A DNA stretch of 6,080 nucleotides, taken from an uncultured Collinsella sp. GTDB lineage: Bacteria > Actinomycetota > Coriobacteriia > Coriobacteriales > Coriobacteriaceae. The stretch lies in assembly GCA_900549065.1 (NCBI GenBank), contig URNC01000120.1, forward strand, positions 1 to 6,080, read 5' to 3'. The notes under the pieces were generated by a model. That model saw only the letters and a list, made by a program, of their open reading frames with translations. It was not told the DNA's origin and made no database searches. The position numbers and the translations under genes are program-made. Shown here piece after piece: positions 1-4,699 of this stretch (positions are counted from its first letter, which is position 1; every line of letters begins with the position of its first letter).

Positions 1-37
1 GCCTTCGTCGGCAGCGTCAGATGTGTATAAGAGACAG
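1..37 (+). other. Illumina Nextera adapter (artefact)
   Basis: This is not genomic. Bases 19-37 are the 19-bp Tn5 mosaic end (AGATGTGTATAAGAGACAG), bases 5-18 are the Nextera read-1 side sequence TCGTCGGCAGCGTC, and bases 1-4 (GCCT) are the last four bases of an i5 index. The other contig end gives the whole index as CTAAGCCT, which I recognise as Nextera S508/N508. Real sequence begins at 38. The adapter truncates the minus-strand ATPase gene. Confidence 0.98.
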
Positions 38-38
38 T

Positions 39-464
39 CCTAAGCTCGTGGACATACCCCACGGGATAGGACCTGACGCCCTTGAACTGAGTCCCGAGCA
101 TTGACCCCGAAAACGCCCAGCGGCACCTCCCGTCCTCAACAAGGAACTTTGCCATCGTCATGATGTCAGGGGCCTCTTGGACCTCATCGATAAACACGAG
201 CGTTTTGCCTGGTGCAATCGACTTTCCCGAAAGAAGCGTCACCCTGCTGATGAAATCATCGGCATCCCGCGCCTCGAGAAGAGCATCTTTTGCCTGGCGA
301 TTTTCCATGAGGTTAAGCTCGATGTAGGTTGCATGGTTGGCTTTGCCAAATGCGCGAATCGAATAGCTTTTGCCAATCTGGCGAGAACCCGTAATGAATA
401 AGGCCTTTTGCTCGGCAGACTTCAGCCAACGCTCCAGCTCTACCGCTATTTTCCTGCGCAGCAT
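39..464 (-). CDS. AAA_14/DUF4143-family ATPase, 5' part (3' end cut by contig edge)
   Basis: This is the N-terminal 142 codons of a P-loop ATPase that runs off the contig on the minus strand; the frame is open from the ATG at 464 to the adapter. Visible motifs are Walker A at residues 25-33 (TGSRQIGKS, the GxRQxGKS form typical of this family), Walker B LVFIDE at 89-94 followed by VQEAP, and FSGS at 118-121 before SYPVGYVHEL. This order matches the AAA_14 domain of the widespread AAA_14-DUF4143 proteins, usually about 400 residues, so roughly two thirds including any DUF4143 domain is missing. The molecular role of the family is poorly defined; it is common in accessory regions of gut bacteria. 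The start is supported by AGGGGAGA (469-476) four bases upstream. The gene and its upstream region look more AT-rich than the neighbours, which suggests separate acquisition (inference). Confidence 0.88.
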
Positions 465-502
465 AGGCTCTCCCCTCAGTGTCATCAAATTAAATGCAAA
501 GT

Positions 503-532
503 TTTATACGCTTGATTATCGATGAAACGCAA
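503..532 (-). promoter_or_regulatory. Candidate promoter of the AAA_14 ATPase gene
   Basis: Read on the minus strand, a -35-like TTGCGT (527-532) is followed after 18 nt by a -10 box TATAAA (503-508, five of six consensus positions). Transcription would start near 495, giving a leader of about 30 nt before the ATG at 464. The surrounding 481-560 stretch is AT-rich. Only the -10 box is a close match. Confidence 0.45.
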
Positions 533-607
533 AATTTTTAGAACCTAAAATCGGATGAAATGCAGAGATTTGAGATTACAAGCATAATAGAAGAGGCACC
601 ACCGGCG

Positions 608-640
608 AATGTGACAAAAGAACTGTCCCTTTGTCACATT
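608..640. repeat. Perfect 11-bp inverted repeat downstream of the TIGR04076-like gene
   Basis: AATGTGACAAA (608-618) and TTTGTCACATT (630-640) are exact reverse complements around an 11-nt loop, AGAACTGTCCC. The element lies 8 nt past the stop of the minus-strand gene ending at 649, so it could stop or protect that transcript. No clear T-run follows on the minus strand, so it is not a textbook intrinsic terminator. The loop resembles part of the palindrome at 1954-2009, which suggests an interspersed repeat (inference). Confidence 0.75.
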
Positions 641-648
641 GCGCTCGA

Positions 649-978
649 CTACTCGTCGACGATCTCGGCAAGCCAGACGTTCAGCGTATCGACCTCGGGA
701 CAGCAGAACTTTGCCGTACCAGGCTCGTTGCCGGGCACGGTTCCGCCATAGCGCAGGATATCGATATAGGGAAAGCCCACATGGCAGGCCATGGCACACA
801 TCTTGCCGCGGTCGCGGTCAAAGTCGAAGACGTCGCCCGGCTTGTGACCATGGTGGCAGCGGCACGCACCCAGCTGGTCCACGCAGCTCACGCGGATACG
901 CGGACGCTTGCCACGCGGCGCGCCGAGCGGCTTGCCCCCGCCCGCAGGCTTGGCGCCGCCCTCGCCAGCATTACTCAT
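649..978 (-). CDS. TIGR04076-like small Cys-rich protein
   Basis: A 109-residue cytoplasmic protein. Residues 1-27 are a Gly/Ala/Pro/Lys-rich, probably disordered leader. The core from residue 28 resembles the uncharacterised TIGR04076 family: an early beta strand with C32, a C39-x-C41 pair, GHKPGD at 44-49, C61 and C65, a FPYIDILRYGG segment at 69-79, then EPGTAKFCCPE at 85-95 with adjacent C92-C93. Seven or so cysteines in a small protein suggest metal binding or redox chemistry, but no function is established. The ATG at 978 overlaps the TAA of the upstream kinase gene (ATGAGTAA, 971-978) and no strong Shine-Dalgarno sequence is visible, so translation is probably coupled to the kinase. 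An upstream in-frame TTG at 984 is possible but less likely. No signal peptide or membrane segment is seen. Confidence 0.8.
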   Translation of the reverse strand: MSNAGEGGAKPAGGGKPLGAPRGKRPRIRVSCVDQLGACRCHHGHKPGDVFDFDRDRGKMCAMACHVGFPYIDILRYGGTVPGNEPGTAKFCCPEVDTLNVWLAEIVDE

Positions 979-1795
979 GGTCAATCACGTCCAGGCAGGC
1001 CTCGATGGGAAGGCCAGCCGACTTATCCTCTTGGTCGACATTGCGCTCGATAAGCTCAGCCACCACGCGCATGGCATCGGACGTCGCGCGCTGCAGACTC
1101 CAACCTGCCATAACGCGGCCGACGAGCACCGCCGAGAACGTGTCGCCCGTGCCCGGGAAATAGACCGGGATCAGGTCGAAGGGAATCGTGAAGTACTCCC
1201 CCGCCACATGGTCGTAACCGATGACGACATTCGCACCGTCGACCACAGCGCTCGTAATGACCACCGACTTGGCGCCCAGGGCACGCACGGCATCCACAAG
1301 AGTGCGGCCCTCATCGGGCGTGATTTGCTCGGCAATGGGCGTATCGGTGAGCAGGCACGCCTCGGTGTAGTTTGGCACCGCATAGTCGGCGCACTCGAGC
1401 AGGCTGCGCATGAGACCGATCGTGGACTCGGGCACGCCGGCGTAGAGCTTGCCGTTGTCGCCCATGATGGGGTCGACGAACACCTTGGTACCCTTTTGCG
1501 CGCGACGGTGGCAGAAGTCCGAAATGATGCGCGTCTCTTCCTCGGTCACGATAAAGCCGGTAGAGATGGCGTCGAACTCAAAGCCGAGCTCCTCCCAGAT
1601 GGCGAGGCTCTGGCGCACGTACTCGGTGGTGTCGTGGATGTAGAACTTGGGATAGTTGAGCGTATCGGACACAAGTGCCGTCGGCAGGTTGTGGATGCGG
1701 TAGCCCATGTGCGACAGCACCGGCAGCATGGCGGAAAGCGCGACCTTGCCGTAGCCGCACATATCGTTGATCAGCAGCAGCTGAGTGTTCTTCAT
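971..1795 (-). CDS. Pyridoxal/pyridoxamine kinase (PdxK/PdxY family)
   Basis: A 274-residue ribokinase-fold enzyme of the COG2240 vitamin B6 kinase group, which phosphorylates pyridoxal, pyridoxamine or pyridoxine at the 5' hydroxyl with ATP in the PLP salvage pathway. The N-terminus LLINDMCGYGKVALSAMLPV (6-25) is the substrate-side signature, TALVSDTLNYPKF follows at 39-51, DPIMGD at 108-113 is the Mg-ATP loop, PNYTEA is at 141-146, and GTGDTFSA at 215-222 carries the anion hole and the expected catalytic base D218. Length fits the family (about 270-290). The ATG at 1795 is preferred over an upstream frame extension to 1819 because AAGGGAG (1802-1808) lies six bases before it and the conserved N-terminus begins right after it. 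The gene overlaps the next one by 8 nt. PdxK, PdxY and related Actinobacterial/Firmicute kinases cannot be separated by motif alone, so no symbol is given. Confidence 0.93.
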   Translation of the reverse strand: MKNTQLLLINDMCGYGKVALSAMLPVLSHMGYRIHNLPTALVSDTLNYPKFYIHDTTEYVRQSLAIWEELGFEFDAISTGFIVTEEETRIISDFCHRRAQKGTKVFVDPIMGDNGKLYAGVPESTIGLMRSLLECADYAVPNYTEACLLTDTPIAEQITPDEGRTLVDAVRALGAKSVVITSAVVDGANVVIGYDHVAGEYFTIPFDLIPVYFPGTGDTFSAVLVGRVMAGWSLQRATSDAMRVVAELIERNVDQEDKSAGLPIEACLDVIDHE

Positions 1796-1801
1796 GAGGG
1801 T

Positions 1802-1808
1802 CTCCCTT
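1802..1808 (-). promoter_or_regulatory. Ribosome binding site fixing the kinase start
   Basis: AAGGGAG on the minus strand, six bases before the ATG at 1795. It would lie inside the coding region if translation began at 1819, so it argues for the shorter 274-residue protein. Confidence 0.7.
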
Positions 1809-1815
1809 GGTTCGG

Positions 1816-1840
1816 GCACGGCGCAGCAGCGCCACAGTGC
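1816..1840 (-). other. Hairpin in the kinase leader
   Basis: GGCGC (1820-1824) and GCGCC (1829-1833) pair around an AGCA loop. GCAC (1816-1819) and GTGC (1837-1840) can extend the stem past a 3-nt bulge. It sits just upstream of the kinase ribosome binding site. A weak -10-like TACACT (1846-1851, minus strand) lies just before it, without a convincing -35 box. A regulatory role is possible but unsupported beyond position. Confidence 0.3.
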
Positions 1841-1953
1841 GACTAAGTGTAGCGCAGGGGACGTTGTGAGCGGGCGCTACGGTCGCGAAGAGCGCATTGT
1901 TGCGAAAAGGTTTCGGAAATGGTGGGCTGTTTGCTCCATCGCAGCCTAGTTGA

Positions 1954-2009
1954 TAGTCGTTGGGGACGTTCTTAAATGACTAGTCAAACAAGAACATCCC
2001 CAACGACTA
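1954..2009. repeat. 56-bp near-palindrome (intergenic repeat element)
   Basis: The 20-nt arms 1954-1973 and 1990-2009 are inverted copies with one difference, a C in the left arm against the T expected from the right, which becomes a tolerated wobble in one RNA strand. The centre holds a perfect 10-bp palindrome, TGACTAGTCA (1977-1986), on the same axis (1981.5). Of 28 positions per half, 24 match. No T-run follows on either side, so it is not a typical terminator, and it lies between divergent units that do not need one. It looks like an interspersed genomic hairpin repeat. Confidence 0.8.
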
Positions 2010-2054
2010 CCGAAGCGGACCGTGGCGGAATCACAGGTTGAGGACGGACAGCGA

Positions 2055-2152
2055 AAACGCTCCTAGGCGAGCAAGGTGGCGTGAAAGAGGAGGGCATAGG
2101 CCTTGTGGCCATGCCCGACGATTGAACGCCAGATTGCCGCTTAGGAGCGTTT
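2055..2152 (+). ncRNA. Candidate structured RNA: 98-nt irregular hairpin with tandem G.A pairs
   Basis: As plus-strand RNA, 2055-2069 pairs with 2138-2152 (15 bp, one G.U). After a bulged A2070, GCAA 2071-2074 pairs with UUGC 2134-2137. A 3x3 loop follows, then GGCGU 2078-2082 with ACGCC 2126-2130. The 9x9 loop 2083-2091/2117-2125 resolves completely into G.A/A.G, two A-U, G.A/A.G, one G-C and G.A/A.G. The tip is GGGCAU, a bulged A, GGCC, loop UUGU, GGCC, AUGCCC (2092-2116). On the minus strand these G.A pairs would be C/T mismatches, so the plus strand is the likely RNA strand. No promoter is obvious upstream and I recognise no known RNA family. The structure is seen directly; transcription is inferred. 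Confidence 0.5.
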
Positions 2153-2165
2153 GCAGCGTCGGCCG

Positions 2166-2193
2166 GTTACGGCGTTTGGTAAAACGCCGTAAC
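2166..2193 (+). repeat. Perfect GGTA-loop hairpin, unit 1
   Basis: GTTACGGCGTTT (2166-2177), loop GGTA, AAACGCCGTAAC (2182-2193): 12 perfect base pairs. The tract after it is TATAAGG, not T-rich, so it is not a standard intrinsic terminator. Confidence 0.85.
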
Positions 2194-2258
2194 TATAAGG
2201 TCATGCCGCCGAAATTGAAAGGCAGATTGCCGCTCTGGCGGGTTTGCAGCGTCGAGCC

Positions 2259-2286
2259 GTTGCGCGGTTTGGTAAAACCGCGCAAC
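2259..2286 (+). repeat. Perfect GGTA-loop hairpin, unit 2
   Basis: GTTGCGCGGTTT (2259-2270), loop GGTA, AAACCGCGCAAC (2275-2286): again 12 perfect pairs with the same loop and the same outer GTT/AAC and inner GTTT/AAAC, but a different middle of the stem from unit 1. It ends 15 nt before the -35 box of the MarR promoter. Confidence 0.85.
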
Positions 2287-2301
2287 AACTACTTTGGTAC
2301 C

Positions 2302-2330
2302 TTGACATTCATTTCTCATGCTCCTAGATT
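2302..2330 (+). promoter_or_regulatory. Sigma-70-type promoter of the marR-ABC operon
   Basis: A perfect -35 TTGACA (2302-2307), a 17-nt spacer and a -10 TAGATT (2325-2330, four of six consensus positions). Transcription would start near 2337, giving a leader of about 50 nt before the MarR ATG. It is the best promoter match in the window. Confidence 0.75.
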
Positions 2331-2361
2331 GGTTAGGCACAAAATAATTCCACTACCTAAC
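2323..2361 (+). promoter_or_regulatory. Possible MarR operator (CCTAR half-sites)
   Basis: Three copies of a CCTAA-like half-site surround the -10 box and predicted start: CCTAGA at 2323-2328, the inverted GGTTAGG at 2331-2337, and CCTAAC at 2356-2361. The first two make an imperfect 15-bp palindrome over the -10 box; the second and third make a GTTAGG/CCTAAC inverted repeat with 18 nt between arms. MarR proteins commonly repress their own operon by binding such sites. This is inference from position and symmetry. Confidence 0.4.
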
Positions 2362-2385
2362 TAAAGAAAGGAGCAGCACTAATTC

Positions 2386-2892
2386 ATGTGCGATGAACCT
2401 CTTAACCTTTGTTCGCACGAGCCCGACGGCGACCCGTCACAGCCGGCGGATGCACCCGAAGCGGTTAGCTCAGAAGACAAGCTTGCCAAGCGCATCCTCA
2501 ATGGCCTGGGCTTTTGCGGCCATTACATGCATTTTCATGGCGGAGGCGTGTCCGGCAAGGCGCCCATCATCTGCCTGCTGGCCAAGCAACCCGGCGGCGA
2601 GATGTCGCAGCAGGAACTCGGCATGCACTTTGACCTCAAGCCGGGGTCGCTTTCCGAGATCCTGTCCAAGCTCGAGCTCAACGGCCTCATCGAGCGCAGC
2701 CGTAACCCCAAGGATCGACGGCAGCTCACCATTCGCCTGACCGAAACCGGCCGGGAAAACGCCCGCATCGACCAGGCAGCCCGCATTCGCTTTAGAGAGC
2801 AGGCCTTTGGTGCCCTCAACCACGACGAGCGCGAGCAGCTCGCCGAAATGCTCGAGAAAATCCGTGTAACCTGGGAGGAACTGGATGATTAA
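2386..2892 (+). CDS. MarR-family transcriptional regulator
   Basis: A 168-residue winged-helix DNA-binding protein, probably a dimeric repressor of its own operon. The recognition region spans about 60-125: GEMSQQELGMHFDLKPGSLS (71-90) is the helix-turn-helix, LELNGLIERSRNPKDRRQ (96-113) leads into the wing with the conserved DRRQ, and LTETGRE closes it. The C-terminal helix (126-165) would form the dimer interface. It is somewhat longer than typical MarR proteins (about 140-150) because of a roughly 30-residue acidic, Pro-rich N-terminus. Residues 44-51 (CGHYMHFH) plus C2 and C9 could bind metal or sense redox state; this is speculation. AAAGGAG (2367-2373) lies 12 nt before the ATG, a long spacing. 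The stop overlaps the next start by 8 nt (ATGATTAA), so it is coupled to the exporter. Its ligand is unknown but is probably a substrate of the exporter. Confidence 0.92.
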   Translation: MCDEPLNLCSHEPDGDPSQPADAPEAVSSEDKLAKRILNGLGFCGHYMHFHGGGVSGKAPIICLLAKQPGGEMSQQELGMHFDLKPGSLSEILSKLELNGLIERSRNPKDRRQLTIRLTETGRENARIDQAARIRFREQAFGALNHDEREQLAEMLEKIRVTWEELDD

Positions 2893-4699
2893 AACCCTCA
2901 TGGGCAGCATCCGCGACTATATGAAAGTCACTGTTGCCACGCCATTGCTCGTGCTTGGCGAGGTACTCTGCGAGATGCTGATTCCATTTATCACCGCCAA
3001 CCTGATCGACGCCATCAAAGACGGCGCCACCGTAGCCGAGATGCTTCCCACCGCGGGCTTTTTGGTGCTCATCGCGCTGACGTCGCTTGCTTTTGGCGCC
3101 GCTGCCGGCGTCACCTGCAGCCATGCGAGTTGCGGCTTCGCTAAGAACCTGCGTCACGACCTGTTCTACAAGATCCAGACGTTCAGCTTTGCCAACATCG
3201 ATGAGTTCTCGAGCTCCTCGCTCGTCACGCGCCTGACCACCGATATCAACAACGTGCAGCAGGCCTTTATGATGATCATCCGTATCGCCGTGCGCGCGCC
3301 GCTGGTATTGATCTTCGCCTTTACCATGGCATTTATCATGGGCGGCAGCGTCGCTATGGTCTACCTGGTCATCATTCCGCTGCTGGGCTTTGGACTGTTC
3401 TTTATCATCTTTAAGGTGCGCCCCATCTTCTCGCGCGTGTTCCACAAGTACGACGCCCTTAACGAGTCCGTCGAGGAAAACGTCACCGGCATGCGCGTAG
3501 TTAAGAGCTATGTGCGCGAAGACTTTGAGAAGGAGAAGTTCGCGACCGCCGCACGCGACGTCCAGATGGACTTCACCCGCGCCGAGAAGCTGCTCGCCTT
3601 TAACAACCCCATGATGAACATCTGCGTCAACGGCGCGTTTGTCGTCATCATCTACCTGGGCTCCAAGCTCATCATCACGAGCCAGGGCACGCTGTTCGAC
3701 GTGGGCCAGCTCTCCTCGATCTTTACCTATGGCTTCCAAATCCTCATGAGTCTGATGCAGCTGTCGATGATCTTTGTCATGGTGACCATGGCCGACGAAT
3801 CGGCGCACCGCATCACCGAGGTGCTGGCCGCCGAGCCCACGATCGCCGATCCCGCCGAGCCCGTGCTCGAGGTCGCCGATGGCTCCATCGACTTTGACCA
3901 CGTGAGCTTTAAGTATTCCGCGCATGCGAAGCGCCAGGCGCTCGACGATATCGACCTGCACATTAAGAGCGGCGAGACCATCGGCATCATCGGCGGCACC
4001 GGCTCGGCCAAGTCCACGCTTGTAAACCTCATCGCCCGCCTGTACGACGCCACCGAAGGCACCGTGCGCGTGGGCGGCGTGGATGTGCGCGACTACGACT
4101 TGGACGCTCTGCGCCACCAAGTGGCCATGGTATTGCAGAAAAACGTGCTGTTTAGCGGCACGATTGCCGAGAACCTGCGTTGGGGCGACCCGAACGCCAC
4201 CGACGAAGAGGTCCGCGAGGCGGCACATCTGGCCTGCGCCGACGAGTTTGTCGATGGCTTCCCCAAGGGCTATGACACCTGGATCGAGCAGGGCGGCTCC
4301 AATGTCTCGGGCGGTCAGAAGCAGCGCCTGTGCATTGCGCGTGCCCTGCTGCGTCGCCCCAAGATCTTGATCCTGGACGACTCCACCAGCGCCGTCGACA
4401 CCAAGACCGACGCCAAGATCCGCGCAGGGCTGGCAAGCTATCTGCCCAACACGACCAAGCTCATCATCGCCCAGCGCATTAGCTCCGTGCAGGATGCAGA
4501 CCGCATCATCGTCATGGAGGGCGGCCGAATCGCGCAGATCGGCAACCATGACGAGCTGCTTAAGACGAGCGAGATCTACCGCGAGACCTTTACCTCGCAA
4601 AACAAGATGAGCGCCGAGGGCGAAGGGGCCGTCGAGGCCGACACCGAGGCATCCGCAACGCAAGCTCAGACTCAGGAAGGAGGCGAGGCACATGAGTAA
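2885..4699 (+). CDS. ABC exporter half-transporter 1 (degenerate ATP-site subunit)
   Basis: A 604-residue fused membrane-ATPase subunit of a type IV (multidrug-type) ABC exporter. Six membrane segments lie at about 15-42, 54-78, 130-152, 155-178, 243-265 and 277-302, and the ATPase domain spans about 334-572. ATPase motifs are Walker A GGTGSAKST (370-378, Ala for the usual Gly before Lys), Q-loop Q418, signature VSGGQKQR (474-481), Walker B ILILD (494-498) followed by D499 instead of the catalytic Glu, D-loop SAVD, and Q530 instead of the switch His (AQRISSV). These changes are typical of the degenerate-site partner in heterodimeric exporters such as BmrC or TM287. An acidic Ala/Glu/Gln-rich tail (573-604) follows. 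GGGAGGA (2873-2879) lies five bases before the ATG. Overlaps with both neighbours indicate co-translation. The substrate cannot be told from sequence. Confidence 0.95.
   Translation: MIKTLMGSIRDYMKVTVATPLLVLGEVLCEMLIPFITANLIDAIKDGATVAEMLPTAGFLVLIALTSLAFGAAAGVTCSHASCGFAKNLRHDLFYKIQTFSFANIDEFSSSSLVTRLTTDINNVQQAFMMIIRIAVRAPLVLIFAFTMAFIMGGSVAMVYLVIIPLLGFGLFFIIFKVRPIFSRVFHKYDALNESVEENVTGMRVVKSYVREDFEKEKFATAARDVQMDFTRAEKLLAFNNPMMNICVNGAFVVIIYLGSKLIITSQGTLFDVGQLSSIFTYGFQILMSLMQLSMIFVMVTMADESAHRITEVLAAEPTIADPAEPVLEVADGSIDFDHVSFKYSAHAKRQALDDIDLHIKSGETIGIIGGTGSAKSTLVNLIARLYDATEGTVRVGGVDVRDYDLDALRHQVAMVLQKNVLFSGTIAENLRWGDPNATDEEVREAAHLACADEFVDGFPKGYDTWIEQGGSNVSGGQKQRLCIARALLRRPKILILDDSTSAVDTKTDAKIRAGLASYLPNTTKLIIAQRISSVQDADRIIVMEGGRIAQIGNHDELLKTSEIYRETFTSQNKMSAEGEGAVEADTEASATQAQTQEGGEAHE
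4677..4683 (+). promoter_or_regulatory. Ribosome binding site fixing the second ABC gene start
   Basis: AAGGAGG, eight bases before the ATG at 4692. It supports this start over the in-frame ATG at 4743, which lacks a comparable site and would lose the overlap with the upstream stop. Confidence 0.75.

Larger units (their letters stand above)
2110..2286 (+). repeat. Tandem duplication, 93-nt period, two units
   Basis: Unit 1 starts at 2110 (CATGCC) and unit 2 at 2202. Both contain CATGCC, an ATTGAA core, AGATTGCCGCT (2131 and 2224), GTTTGCAGCGTCG (2149 and 2242) and a terminal 28-nt hairpin (2166 and 2259). Most landmarks are 93 nt apart, and 92 at the left edge because of one indel. Unit 1 also forms the 3' strand of the longer hairpin at 2055-2152, whose 5' strand is not duplicated. 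Confidence 0.85.
1796..2385. other. 590-nt divergent intergenic region
   Basis: No credible gene lies between the minus-strand kinase start (1795) and the plus-strand MarR start (2386). From left to right it holds the kinase leader hairpin; an unremarkable stretch at about 1855-1950; the near-palindrome at 1954-2009; a spacer; the irregular long hairpin at 2055-2152; the 93-nt tandem repeat with two GGTA-loop hairpins at 2110-2286; and the promoter with possible operator at 2302-2361. The open frame at 2038-2364 consists mostly of the structured repeats and is not a convincing protein. Confidence 0.8.

Noticed and set aside
177..401. 74-codon plus-strand open frame
   Set aside because: It is antisense to the ATPase gene with Walker A and B motifs, so it is a shadow.
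908..1846. 312-codon plus-strand open frame across the kinase
   Set aside because: It is a shadow of the minus-strand B6 kinase, which has clear family motifs, a ribosome binding site and a coupled neighbour.
2055..2152. Known RNA such as SRP RNA, T-box, TPP, FMN, glycine or c-di-GMP riboswitch
   Set aside because: The diagnostic conserved loops of these families are absent, for example the GGAA tetraloop with AGCAG of SRP RNA or the T-box sequence.
2166..2286. Integron attC sites or a CRISPR array
   Set aside because: The GTT/AAC hairpins lack the attC core consensus, and there are only two long imperfect units with no equal repeats and spacers and no cas or integrase gene.
2166..2286. Intrinsic terminators at the two GGTA-loop hairpins
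   Set aside because: Neither hairpin is followed by a T-rich tract on either strand.
2038..2364. 108-codon open frame in the intergenic region
   Set aside because: It runs through the tandem repeats, hairpins and the promoter. The translation only mirrors the repeat and has no family resemblance.
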